Position numbers and translations under genes: made by a program. Of a stretch of DNA of 41,016 bases, positions 1-7,033 are shown in pieces. The notes beneath the pieces were generated by a model that saw only the letters and a program-made list of their open reading frames with translations, did no database searches and had not been told where the DNA came from. Source of the stretch: Lachnospiraceae bacterium (GTDB taxonomy: Bacteria > Bacillota > Clostridia > Lachnospirales > Lachnospiraceae). The first letter of the stretch is position 1, and each line of letters starts with the position of its first letter. The stretch lies in the NCBI GenBank assembly GCA_017614345.1, contig JAGACB010000109.1, forward strand, positions 1-41,016, in the 5' to 3' direction.

Positions 1-1
1 T

Positions 2-718
2 TTGCTTCTGTGGACCGTGCTCCGGAGGTTTTCGGAGAAGAACGGCGTGGAGAAGTTCGTCATGCCGGCCTGTGCCGTGTTCTGTCTCGCGGCGTCCTTT
101 ACGGATGCCTTTATGGGAGGAATTCGGCTGAATGAAGCTATCATGATCAGCAGTATCTTCTTCTATATTGTTTTATTTTCCTTGGATAACCGCCACGACA
201 GGCTGACGGGGCTCTTAAACCGCCAGGCCTTTTATGAGGACTGCGCCAATTACGGGAACTCTGTGGGGGCGGTGGCGTCATTTGACATGAACGGTCTGAA
301 GGAGATCAATGATACCCTGGGCCACCATGCGGGTGATGAAGCCCTTGTCCGCATAGGAAAATGTATCAGTCAGGCCGCGGATCATCGCACGGAGGCCTAT
401 CGTGTGGGCGGCGACGAATTTGTGCTCTTATTCTTCAGTGAAGGGGAAGCGGGCGCATCGGAGATGCTCTCAAAGATCAAGGACAGCGTGAAGGAGGCAG
501 GCTATCATATTTCCGCGGGCTACGCCATCCGGCAGAAGGGTGTGGACCTGGAGGATACGGTGAAGCAGGCCGACAGCAAGATGTACGAGGACAAGACAAG
601 GTACTATCAGGAGAAGGGACATGATCGGCGCAGAAGGCTGATCGAGGAGACCGGTACGGAAGGGGCTGAGCAGAAGCCGGGTACCGAGGAGAAGACCGAG
701 GATCAGAAGAAGGACTGA
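2..718 (+). CDS. GGDEF diguanylate cyclase, 5' end cut by window
   Basis: Makes the second messenger c-di-GMP from two GTP at the cytoplasmic face of the membrane. The 238 visible residues begin with hydrophobic segments (about residues 18-35 and 44-60) that look like the last membrane helices of a longer protein. A full GGDEF domain follows: the entry motif DRLTGLLNR near residue 66, the metal-binding DMNGLKEIND near residue 95, and an intact GGDEF active-site loop at residues 136-140. The upstream RxxD inhibitory site appears to be absent, so feedback inhibition by c-di-GMP may be missing. The Glu/Lys-rich tail (about 215-238) is probably disordered. The frame opens at the window edge with a TTG, so the true start is outside and the sensor part is unknown. 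A terminator follows about 95 bp after the stop. Confidence 0.9.
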   Translation: MLLWTVLRRFSEKNGVEKFVMPACAVFCLAASFTDAFMGGIRLNEAIMISSIFFYIVLFSLDNRHDRLTGLLNRQAFYEDCANYGNSVGAVASFDMNGLKEINDTLGHHAGDEALVRIGKCISQAADHRTEAYRVGGDEFVLLFFSEGEAGASEMLSKIKDSVKEAGYHISAGYAIRQKGVDLEDTVKQADSKMYEDKTRYYQEKGHDRRRRLIEETGTEGAEQKPGTEEKTEDQKKD

Positions 719-813
719 TGCTTTCATAACCCATGGCGGCAAATACGTGTAAGGGGTACGATTTTTCACGGATCAGATATGCCTGCCACCCAAATAATAT
801 GAAACAAAAATGC

Positions 814-847
814 AAAACGCTTGTTCGGGTAGTTGACAAGCGTTTTT
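814..847 (+). terminator. Intrinsic terminator of the GGDEF gene
   Basis: Perfect 11-bp stem AAAACGCTTGT (814-824) and ACAAGCGTTTT (836-846) with an 11-nt loop, running into T5 at 843-847. It ends the GGDEF transcript. The -35 box of the next promoter lies inside its loop and right arm. Confidence 0.8.
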
Positions 848-861
848 GTCCGATATATAAT
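833..861 (+). promoter_or_regulatory. Consensus sigma-A promoter overlapping a terminator
   Basis: TTGACA (833-838), 17-bp spacer, TATAAT (856-861): a perfect consensus promoter. A ribosome binding site AAGGGAGGA (895-903) and an ATG (909) follow, but that frame stops after 24 codons. The promoter now drives decayed genes and possibly the XRE gene at 1205. Confidence 0.8.
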
Positions 862-908
862 CCGTATAGTAGGATTAATAAGTTTCGAACTGATAAGGGA
901 GGACAATC

Positions 909-983
909 ATGGAAGAGGAACATAAATTGATACATATTTGCGAAGTGTGTGGAGCAACGAGTTCTGGAAAGGATTCTGAATGA
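909..983 (+). other. 24-codon ORF with good promoter and RBS
   Basis: ATG at 909 sits 5 nt after an AAGGGAGGA ribosome binding site and about 40 bp after a perfect promoter. The frame encodes 24 residues including a C-x-x-C (ICEVCG) and stops at 981. It may be a leader peptide, a real small protein, or the stub of a gene cut short by mutation. The fragments downstream favour decay. Family not recognised. Confidence 0.3.
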
Positions 984-997
984 GCCGATGAGTATAA

Positions 998-1072
998 CGC
1001 CACCTGAGGAATGATGAGTTCATGTTTCAACTAAACGATGAAGAAGTAGCTGAACTTTCAAGGTGCAAATAA
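998..1072 (+). pseudogene. ORF6N-like phage antirepressor fragment
   Basis: The frame 998-1069 reads RHLRND followed by EFMFQLNDEEVAELSRC and a stop at 1070. The string FMFQLxxEE with a following L resembles the conserved core of ORF6N-domain proteins, which are phage antirepressor-type DNA-binding proteins. Only about 25 residues survive and no start codon or RBS belongs to them. I read this as a remnant of a mobile element; a chance match in so short a string is possible. Confidence 0.4.
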
Positions 1073-1082
1073 TTCACCTTGA

Positions 1083-1203
1083 ACAGAGGGAAAGGACGAG
1101 GATTTTCCGGAATTGACTGCTGAGCAGCTTAGCCAGATGGTGCGTGTATCTGAGCAACGTCGTGAGGTACGAAAGAAGTAAAACAATAACACTTGGAGTG
1201 AAA
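1083..1203 (+). pseudogene. Antitoxin-like fragment (BrnA/DUF4415 type) with frameshift
   Basis: The open stretch 1083-1178 encodes EDFPELTAEQLSQMVRVSEQ and then a basic RREVRKK run, before a stop at 1179. Skipping one base at 1179 continues as KTITLGVK. That order (PELT-EQL, then VSxxRR, then RKKxTITL) resembles the middle of BrnA/DUF4415-like antitoxins, which continue into a ribbon-helix-helix strand. No start codon remains and the C-terminal DNA-binding half has been replaced by the XRE gene. Family assignment is from memory of the motif and is tentative. Confidence 0.4.
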
Positions 1204-1204
1204 A

Positions 1205-1564
1205 ATGACGATTCGAGACCGAATTTTTGAAAAACTGGAAGAACTGGATATGACGCAGAAGGAGTTTTCCGAGAAGACAGGGATACCTCAGACTACGGTC
1301 AGCGACGGGAGGAAGAAGAAGACGAATCCGACGGCGGAGAAGATCATGGTGATCTGCAAAGTTTTGAATGTGACACCGGAATGGTTGCTTTCCGGCGTAG
1401 AAATGCACGGAACCCGCAGTAATCCCATGGATTGGTATGCAGTGGATCCGGAGACGGATGCCGGGAAGATCATTACGGCGTTTAATTCCTTTGATTCCGG
1501 AAATCAGAAAAGACTCCTTGGATATGCACAGGCATTGCAGGCTGTGAATGAAGATGTTCTCTGA
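1205..1564 (+). CDS. XRE-family helix-turn-helix regulator
   Basis: A 119-residue DNA-binding protein. Residues 1-62 form a Cro/C1-type HTH: RDRIFEKLEELDMTQKEFSE (helices 1-2), then TGIPQTTVSDGRKKKTNP (recognition helix) and helices 4-5 ending TPEWLLSG. The remaining 55 residues are probably a dimerisation tail. The ATG follows a weak TTGGAGTG Shine-Dalgarno (1193-1200), and no separate promoter is visible, so it may depend on the promoter at 833. A strong terminator 32 bp downstream makes it the last gene of its unit. It sits directly after antitoxin- and phage-like debris, so it was probably the regulator of that element. The target is unknown; autoregulation is the default guess for the family. 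Confidence 0.85.
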   Translation: MTIRDRIFEKLEELDMTQKEFSEKTGIPQTTVSDGRKKKTNPTAEKIMVICKVLNVTPEWLLSGVEMHGTRSNPMDWYAVDPETDAGKIITAFNSFDSGNQKRLLGYAQALQAVNEDVL

Positions 1565-1595
1565 TTGCATTCTTCCCCTGAATATGTTAGATTAA

Positions 1596-1631
1596 GGTTG
1601 GCAGTGCTGATGTGCTGCCAACCATTTTTTT
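1596..1631 (+). terminator. Intrinsic terminator after XRE gene
   Basis: Perfect 9-bp stem GGTTGGCAG (1596-1604) and CTGCCAACC (1615-1623), 10-nt loop, then A and T7 (1625-1631). The RBS of the next gene starts 3 bp beyond, so that gene lacks an obvious independent promoter. Confidence 0.88.
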
Positions 1632-1646
1632 CGGAGGAAAGAGGTT

Positions 1647-2594
1647 ATGGAAGTGAATTTTCATTTGCCCGGATTAAGAGGTAATTTTCCTTTAAATATG
1701 CTGCTCATCAATATGCTGGAGGAGTACCCGGATTATTTCCGGCCCGGCATCAAGATCGCATCCGTGTTTGGTGAGTTTCCGGTGTCCCTGTGGGGTGGCG
1801 GGCGCTTTAATCCCACGGATCAGTGCGACCGGAAGTATGTGACTACCATCATCAGTCTCCTGAACAAGAAGGGGATCCCGGTCCGCTTTACCTATACAAA
1901 TCCCACCGTCACCAAGGAGGAGCTGAGCGATGAGTACTGCAACTTCTGTATGGAGGCGGGGCACAACGGCCTGAATGAGGTGCTGGTGGTATCGCCCATC
2001 CTGGAGGAGTACATCCGCGAGAAGTATCCGAAGTACCGCATCGACAGCTCGACCTGCAAGGGCATCACCTCTGTGGAGGGGATCAATGAGGAGCTGGCGA
2101 AGGATTACCATCTGGTGGTCCTGGATTACAACATGAACAATCATTTTGACCAGATCGACAAGGTTTCCGACAAGACCCGTTGCGAGATCCTGGTAAATGC
2201 CTGCTGCGTGCCGGAGTGTCCCAGACGGCGGGAGCATTATGAGATCATCGGCAAGAACAACCGGACGCTTCTGGAAAACCGGAAGAATAACCCGAGCGAC
2301 CCGAAGAAAAATATTATTGAGTGGTACTGCAGCTACGGTGAGAACGCCATGCCTTCCGTGACCCGGGCCTACAAGACCCACGTGAGCCCGGATTCCATCT
2401 GGAACGATTATGTTCCCATGGGCTTCACCCAGTTCAAGCTGGAGGGCCGGACCGCCAACATTTTCCTGATGGTAAATACCTATGCATATTATTTCGCAAA
2501 GCCCGAGTACCGGGATGATGTGGAGATCATGCTTCTTGCGAACCTTCAGGCCAATAAGGTGATCAGCGTGGCAAAGCCCAGACCGGCGTTTTAA
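1647..2594 (+). CDS. Peptidase-U32-like TIM-barrel protein, function unknown
   Basis: A 315-residue cytosolic protein. The fold looks like the U32 (YegQ/UbiU-type) family: alternating strands and helices, a late QFKLEGRTA motif (residues 262-270) matching the F-K-x-E-G-R signature of U32 proteins, and clustered cysteines. These are C98 and C101 (YCNFC), C186, C187 and C191 (ACCVPEC, followed by PRRREHY), and C228. In U32 proteins comparable cysteines bind a 4Fe-4S cluster, so an iron-sulfur role here is plausible but not shown. Classical U32 members are peptidases or tRNA/ubiquinone hydroxylation factors; this one is divergent and the substrate cannot be named. The start has a GGAGG RBS at 1634-1638. 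It is flanked by terminators on both sides, so it is probably transcribed alone or by readthrough. Confidence 0.65.
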   Translation: MEVNFHLPGLRGNFPLNMLLINMLEEYPDYFRPGIKIASVFGEFPVSLWGGGRFNPTDQCDRKYVTTIISLLNKKGIPVRFTYTNPTVTKEELSDEYCNFCMEAGHNGLNEVLVVSPILEEYIREKYPKYRIDSSTCKGITSVEGINEELAKDYHLVVLDYNMNNHFDQIDKVSDKTRCEILVNACCVPECPRRREHYEIIGKNNRTLLENRKNNPSDPKKNIIEWYCSYGENAMPSVTRAYKTHVSPDSIWNDYVPMGFTQFKLEGRTANIFLMVNTYAYYFAKPEYRDDVEIMLLANLQANKVISVAKPRPAF

Positions 2595-2627
2595 AATCAT
2601 AGCATTATTACGATGCGGGTCACCGGA

Positions 2628-2657
2628 GGTTTTGTCCGTAAGGGACGAGCCGTTTTT
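2628..2657 (+). terminator. Probable terminator after the U32-like gene
   Basis: Stem GGTTTTGTCC (2628-2637) pairs with GGACGAGCC (2643-2651) using G-U pairs and one bulge, followed by T5 (2653-2657). It is less regular than the other terminators here. Confidence 0.5.
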
Positions 2658-2728
2658 CGGGGGTGAATGTCATAACACGATCATGGTACGAAGCGCCCGG
2701 AGTTAAGAAAGGGGAAAAAGAGATCATC

Positions 2729-3169
2729 ATGCTGAATATTATATTTGGTGACGTTGATGGAGTTGTTACAAACCCGTCAGTCTTCTTTAAAAACTCGTAT
2801 GAAGATGAGTGGATAACGGAGGAGTTATCTCGGAAAATGATACAGGATGTGGACCGCTCGACAGTGGTCAGTGAGCATGTGATCGACAGCCCCGTGCTCG
2901 GAGGAATCACTCCCAGGGAATTGTCCGGAGGAGTAAAAACGCTGATCCTGATCAATAATGTTTCAGACAGGATCTTTAATGCGTCCGCTTGTGGGGACAA
3001 CTGTGCAAAATGGTTGCTGGAGATGGGAAAGCACAAGGATGTGACGATCAATCTTCGCCATATCATGGATTTCGGAAGTGAACCGTTTGAGATTCATATT
3101 CAGAATACGGATCAGATCGTGCACAGCATGGAAGAGTTGGTTCCGATTGCAGGAATGATCGTGAGGTAA
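2729..3169 (+). CDS. DUF4869-like protein, first gene of a three-gene cassette
   Basis: A 146-residue soluble protein resembling the DUF4869 family, known mainly from gut Clostridia. Typical features are the opening MLNIIFGDVDG, FKNSYEDEWI, the central GGVKTLILI strand, SACGDNCAKWLLE, and RHIMDFGSEPFEI near the C-terminus. Biochemical function is unknown. I start at ATG 2729 because the family-like N-terminus begins there; a GTG at 2663 in the same frame would add 22 poorly fitting residues. The purine-rich AAAGGGGAAAAAG lies at a slightly long distance. The next gene begins 3 bp after the stop, so the two proteins are almost certainly co-translated and may act together. Confidence 0.7.
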   Translation: MLNIIFGDVDGVVTNPSVFFKNSYEDEWITEELSRKMIQDVDRSTVVSEHVIDSPVLGGITPRELSGGVKTLILINNVSDRIFNASACGDNCAKWLLEMGKHKDVTINLRHIMDFGSEPFEIHIQNTDQIVHSMEELVPIAGMIVR

Positions 3170-3172
3170 AGC

Positions 3173-4162
3173 ATGAAGGGAAAATATTCGATCAGAGTCG
3201 GGAATAACCGCCTGAGATATGAATTCACCATATACAGAAATATTACGATCCTTAAGGGGAACAGCGCCACCGGAAAGACGACACTGGTTGAAATGATCCG
3301 TGAGTATTATGAGGACCGTGAACTGAGCGGTATTCAGCTGGAATCGGAGGTGCCTTGCAGGACTTTGTCGGGACGTGACTGGAATGTTCTGCTTCCTTCC
3401 ATAGAAAACAGCATTGTGTTTATTGATGAGGATAATGATTTTCTGAAAACGGTGGAATTTGCCGATGCTGTCCGTGAAAGCAACAATTATTATGTGATCG
3501 TAACCCGGGAAGGGCTTCCGAATCTGCCATACAGTGTAGAAGAGATCTACGGGATCAGAGAATCCGGAAAGTATGCCGGATTAAAACAGGTTTATAATGA
3601 ATTTTATCGGATTTATTATCCGAAACAGATGGATTTGGGATTTCCCGTGAAGAGGATTGTTGTAGAGGATACAAACTCGGGATTTGAATTCTTTTCCGGA
3701 TTGGCTTCAAGCTGGAATGCAGAGGTGATAAGCTCCGGCGGAAAATCCGGCGTGTTTGCAAAATTGCTGGAAAGAGATCCTGAGGAAAATTGCCTTGTGA
3801 TCGCTGATGGGGCAGCTTTAGGCTCGGAGATCGATCGTATCATGAAACTGATTGGGAATTCGGATAAAGTGATCCTCTACCTTCCGGAGTCCTTTGAGTG
3901 GCTGATCCTGCGGTCAGGATTAATTGATGGTAAGCGCATTCAGGAGATTTTGGCAAAGCCGGAACAATATATTCCTTCTGAGAAATATTTCAGCTGGGAG
4001 CGGTATTTTACTGCATTGATCATTGAAGAAACGAAAGATTCCTATCTCCGCTATTCAAAAAGGAAGCTGAATCCGGTTTACCTTCAGGAAACAGAAAGGC
4101 GGCGGATTATCGAAGCTATGGATATGATCGGAGAACTATTGAAGGACGGAGAAATGTCATGA
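3173..4162 (+). CDS. P-loop ATPase with possible TOPRIM/OLD-like C-terminal half
   Basis: A 329-residue protein with a clear Walker A motif GNSATGKTT (G29 to T37, Lys35) and Walker B IVFIDED (residues 81-87), followed by a sensor-like strand YYVIVTRE. The second half (about 160-235) contains RIVVEDTNSG, SSGGKSGVF and LVIADGAALGSEID. That is the order of an acidic first strand, a GGK turn and an acidic third strand seen in TOPRIM/OLD nuclease modules, but the DxD is reduced to D-G-A. The TOPRIM reading is therefore inference and catalytic activity is doubtful. It has no membrane segment. It starts 3 bp after the DUF4869-like gene and overlaps the HTH gene by ATGA, which indicates a translationally coupled operon. 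ATP-driven switching, defence or toxin-like roles are all possible. Confidence 0.65.
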   Translation: MKGKYSIRVGNNRLRYEFTIYRNITILKGNSATGKTTLVEMIREYYEDRELSGIQLESEVPCRTLSGRDWNVLLPSIENSIVFIDEDNDFLKTVEFADAVRESNNYYVIVTREGLPNLPYSVEEIYGIRESGKYAGLKQVYNEFYRIYYPKQMDLGFPVKRIVVEDTNSGFEFFSGLASSWNAEVISSGGKSGVFAKLLERDPEENCLVIADGAALGSEIDRIMKLIGNSDKVILYLPESFEWLILRSGLIDGKRIQEILAKPEQYIPSEKYFSWERYFTALIIEETKDSYLRYSKRKLNPVYLQETERRRIIEAMDMIGELLKDGEMS

Positions 4163-4407
4163 CAGTTGACAGAGAAGGCCCGGAGAGGCCGGAAGATAAG
4201 ATGGAACGGATGCGCTCACTGAGGCGCCTTACCGGATTGAACCGGCGAAGTTTCTGCGAGCGGTACCGGATCCCCTATCAGACCGTGACCGAGTGGGAAC
4301 TCGGTCGCCGCGAGATGCCGGATTATGTGCTGGAGCTTCTGGAGTACCGTGTGAAGACGGAGCAGATCCTGAAGGACCTTGATCTGGAGGAAGATTTTTT
4401 CGATTGA
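4159..4407 (+). CDS. Small HTH (XRE-like) protein
   Basis: An 82-residue protein whose middle, SLRRLTGLNRRSFCERYRIP followed by YQTVTEWELGRREMP, is a helix-turn-helix of the XRE/Cro type. A leucine-rich helix (VLELLEYRVKTEQIL) and an acidic tail follow. The ATG overlaps the stop of the ATPase gene in an ATGA, with GAAGGACGGAGA as RBS, so it is the third gene of the cassette and probably its autoregulator or DNA-targeting partner. Small HTH proteins of this kind are common beside accessory cassettes in Clostridia. DNA binding is inferred from the fold. Confidence 0.75.
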   Translation: MTVDREGPERPEDKMERMRSLRRLTGLNRRSFCERYRIPYQTVTEWELGRREMPDYVLELLEYRVKTEQILKDLDLEEDFFD

Positions 4408-4494
4408 AACGAAACATAGATCGACGGAGCTCATTTGACATCTTTTGATGGTAAGTGGAAATGAGGGAAAGTGCGGATAGAAGGGACTGATCAT

Positions 4495-4806
4495 ATGGTT
4501 ACTTTGTCTTTTGAGTTTGATAAAGATCAAATTGAGAGAGCCGGTATCACAGAGGAAGATCTTCTTAGACCCATGAGGAACATCGCCCGCAGGGATAATA
4601 TCGTAGAACTGGAATACGGTGTTTTCGGAATGGAGGGAAGCGATGCACTCTGCATAGTTTCCATGGCTGTTTTGGAGCTTGATCGTGCGGACAAAAGATA
4701 TATTGAATATCTTAAATCATGGAGACTGACCACGGAGGATTCTTCGGAAGATTGTGTAAAAGAAATCCGAAAACTAAGAGAACGTAAAATCGAGATTGGT
4801 GCATGA
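4495..4806 (+). CDS. Hypothetical protein, 103 aa
   Basis: Soluble, mixed-charge protein of 103 residues that I do not recognise. It opens VTLSFEFDKDQIERAGITEE and ends in a basic helix (VKEIRKLRERKIEIGA), compatible with a small alpha/beta domain. ATG 4495 is preferred to an in-frame GTG at 4471 because AAGGGA (4481-4486) is well placed. It lies 87 bp after the HTH gene and is followed by a good terminator, so it may be the last gene of the 2729 operon. The reading frame is intact and codon use is like its neighbours, so I treat it as real. Confidence 0.6.
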   Translation: MVTLSFEFDKDQIERAGITEEDLLRPMRNIARRDNIVELEYGVFGMEGSDALCIVSMAVLELDRADKRYIEYLKSWRLTTEDSSEDCVKEIRKLRERKIEIGA

Positions 4807-4853
4807 TGGATCAAATCTGATGATAAAATATAAATAGAGTAAGAGCAAAAGAA

Positions 4854-4879
4854 AACGTCAGTTTATACTGGCGTTTTTT
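4854..4879 (+). terminator. Intrinsic terminator closing the 2729-4806 unit
   Basis: Stem AACGTCAG (4854-4861) with CTGGCGTT (4868-4875), one G-U pair, 6-nt loop, T6 tail (4874-4879). Confidence 0.85.
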
Positions 4880-4885
4880 GTATAG

Positions 4886-5248
4886 GAGGCCTTTTATCAT
4901 AATGGAGAGGAATATCAGTGTAGTAAATCAAGGTATACGAGAAAGCTTCAAGGAACTTTTGCTAAAGCAAAAGCTAATGCCGTACAGGGAATTCCGGAAA
5001 TGATAGAGATAGCTACAGGGAAACATTTTAGGGAGAATGTTGATGATAAACATGCCAGAAATGCAAAGTATGGCTGGTATCGATATGATTCGAGGTTTGC
5101 TCTTCCTGTATACAGTGAAAATGGAGGAGTTGAGAGATATAATGTATTTCATGCATCGATGCTGATCAGGCATGCAAATGATCATAAAATGTATTTGTAT
5201 GATATCATAGACATAAAAAAAGAAACGAGCAACCCCTTCAAGTCATAA
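4886..5248 (+). pseudogene. Fragment of phage-type PBECR-like nuclease domain protein
   Basis: The frame is open from 4886 to 5248 but its first ATG is at 5000, with no RBS, and sequence clearly belonging to the domain lies upstream of that ATG (KLQGTFAKAKANAVQGIPE at about 4939-4995). The rest contains KHARNAKYGWYRYDSRFALP, ERYNVFHASMLIRHA and YLYDIIDIKKETSNP. This resembles the barnase/EndoU/colicin-E5/RelE-like (PBECR) domains at the C-terminus of phage and conjugative-element polyproteins. Only the C-terminal part of such a protein remains. An 82-residue product from ATG 5000 cannot be excluded. Together with the debris at 998-1203 it brackets the cassette. Confidence 0.55.
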
Positions 5249-5362
5249 GGCTCTACCAGGCAAAAAACCCATTTCTTTCTCCACTTTGTATATTAACCGA
5301 GAAATAGTGGTTTGTCAATCAGTGAAGAGAATTCTTTTGAATATTGTTCCGAAAAAAATTAC

Positions 5363-5391
5363 TTTACGAATTTTAAAAAAACGTGTAAAAT
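5363..5391 (+). promoter_or_regulatory. Promoter of the MATE exporter gene
   Basis: TTTACG (5363-5368), 17-bp spacer, TAAAAT (5386-5391) in an A/T-rich region, 48 bp before the start codon. The rest of 5249-5439 holds no gene. Confidence 0.45.
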
Positions 5392-5439
5392 ATTTTTTTG
5401 TATCGTTTGAAATGGTGCATTTAGAAATGAGGTATTGCA

Positions 5440-6930
5440 ATGTCCGAACAGAAATTGACGGATGAAATGAAAAATGAAAAATCGGCTTCTGCCGGGAAGA
5501 AAGCGGCAAAAGAGAACAAGATGGGGACCATGCCGGTGAACAAGCTGCTGATCTCCATGGCCATTCCGCTTATGCTTTCCAACTTTGTGCAGGCGCTTTA
5601 TAACGTGGTGGACAGCCTTTTTGTAGCCCGGATCACTTCGGATGAGGTGGTTTATGACGAGGCGGGAGAGATCATTTCTGCAGGTACGGATGCGTTAAAT
5701 GCTATCGGTCTGGCGTTTCCCGTGCAGATCATCATCATTGCCCTCGGTATCGGTACCGGCGTGGGTGTGGGCTCCGTGCTTTCCAGATCCCTGGGAGAAA
5801 AGCGGGGGGATCTTGCTGACAGTGCGGCTATGCACGGCATTTTCCTGATGTTGCTCAGCTACTTGATCTCGCTGTCCATAGGTCTGTTCTTTGCCCGGGC
5901 GGTGATCGCAGGACAGGGTGCTACGGGACGGACGCTGGAATACGGTGCTACTTATCTGCGGATCATCTGCTGCTGTTCTCTGGCAGTTTACATGGAGATG
6001 ATGCTGGAGCGACTTCTGCAGTCCACGGGACGGACTCATTTGTCCATGATCCCTCAGATCACGGGTGCGGTGATCAATGTTATCATGGATCCGATCCTGA
6101 TCTTCGGAATCGGTCCCTTCCCCAAGATGGGCGTGGCCGGTGCGGCTCTTGCAACGGTATTCGGCCAGACTGTGGCTACCGCCCTCGGTCTGTTCCTGAA
6201 CCTGAGATTCAATCCGGATATTCATCTGAGCATCAGAAAGTTCCGGATATCATTTTCCATGATCCGGAACATCTACGTGGTGGGACTTCCCGCCATTGCC
6301 ATGCAGGCGGTGGGCTCCATTATGAACTTCGGTATGAACTCAATCCTCTTGAGCCTCAGCAACGGCGCGGTTGCGGTGTTTACGGTTTATTACAAGCTGC
6401 AGAGCTTCTTCTTCATGCCGCTCTTCGGCCTGAACAATGCGGTGACTTCCATCGTGGCTTTCAACTTCGGCGCCCGCAACAAGAAGCGTATGATGAACGC
6501 GTACAAGCTGTGCCTGGTGTACAGTTTTGCCATGATCTTCATCGGCTTCCTGCTCTTCGAGCTGACCCCGAGACTGCTCCTGACGCCCTTCGACACCAAG
6601 GACGCCTCCCTCTTTACCATCGGTATCCCGGCCCTCCGGATCATTGGCGTTCACTATCTGTTCGCGTGGTTCTGCATTGTGACCGGCGGTGTGTTCCAGG
6701 CTCTGGGAAATGGTATCTACAGCCTGATCACTTCTCTGATGCGTCAGCTGGTGGTGCTTCTTCCGGCTGCATGGATCCTGGGAAAGATCGGCGGTCTGGC
6801 CCTGGTTTGGTGGTCTTTCCCCATTGCAGAGCTGATGTCCCTGACGGTTACTGCTATCTGCTTCCTACGGATCTATAGGAGGGTGATCTCAAAGATTCCG
6901 AATGATCCGCCGACGAGTATAACGGCATAA
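5440..6930 (+). CDS. MATE-family efflux transporter
   Basis: A 496-residue inner-membrane antiporter of the multidrug and toxin extrusion superfamily, exporting cationic compounds in exchange for sodium or protons. After a charged cytosolic leader (1-30), about twelve hydrophobic helices follow in the two-times-six MATE arrangement. Family hallmarks include MAIPLMLSNFVQALYNVVDS in the first helix, GVGVGSVLSRSLGEKR after helix 2, QSTGRTHLSMIPQITGAVIN near 195 and GLPAIAMQAVGSIMN at the start of the second half, then GLNNAVTSIVAFNFGARNKK. The loop VYDEAGEIISAGTDAL between helices 1 and 2 is slightly longer than usual. It has its own promoter and GAGG RBS (5429-5432). It converges on the IclR gene with a shared terminator, so it is monocistronic. 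Substrate cannot be predicted. Confidence 0.93.
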   Translation: MSEQKLTDEMKNEKSASAGKKAAKENKMGTMPVNKLLISMAIPLMLSNFVQALYNVVDSLFVARITSDEVVYDEAGEIISAGTDALNAIGLAFPVQIIIIALGIGTGVGVGSVLSRSLGEKRGDLADSAAMHGIFLMLLSYLISLSIGLFFARAVIAGQGATGRTLEYGATYLRIICCCSLAVYMEMMLERLLQSTGRTHLSMIPQITGAVINVIMDPILIFGIGPFPKMGVAGAALATVFGQTVATALGLFLNLRFNPDIHLSIRKFRISFSMIRNIYVVGLPAIAMQAVGSIMNFGMNSILLSLSNGAVAVFTVYYKLQSFFFMPLFGLNNAVTSIVAFNFGARNKKRMMNAYKLCLVYSFAMIFIGFLLFELTPRLLLTPFDTKDASLFTIGIPALRIIGVHYLFAWFCIVTGGVFQALGNGIYSLITSLMRQLVVLLPAAWILGKIGGLALVWWSFPIAELMSLTVTAICFLRIYRRVISKIPNDPPTSITA

Positions 6931-6983
6931 CTTCGGATCAATCCGATGGGTAGTGCAACGACTTAATCTTGTATCTATATGAC

Positions 6984-7033
6984 GAAAAGCGCTCGAGATC
7001 TGCAAAGTACAGGTCTCGAGCGCTGTTTGATTT
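6984..7033. terminator. Bidirectional terminator between MATE and IclR genes
   Basis: A 15-bp stem with one mismatch/G-U: AGCGCTCGAGATCTG (6988-7002) and CAGGTCTCGAGCGCT (7010-7024), 7-nt loop. A-run on the left and T-rich sequence on the right serve both strands of the convergent pair. Confidence 0.85.

Noticed and set aside
733..930. 65-residue plus-strand ORF after the GGDEF gene
   Set aside because: It runs through the terminator and the consensus promoter, has no RBS, and its composition is not protein-like.
477..935. 152-residue minus-strand ORF
   Set aside because: Antisense to the GGDEF domain and the promoter; Pro/Ser/Arg-rich composition typical of a shadow frame.
1692..2600. 302-residue minus-strand ORF
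   Set aside because: Exact antisense of the U32-like gene, whose frame has RBS, motifs and terminator; no RBS on the minus strand.
2663..2729. GTG start for the DUF4869-like gene
   Set aside because: The extra 22 residues do not fit the family-like N-terminus MLNIIFGD, which begins at ATG 2729.
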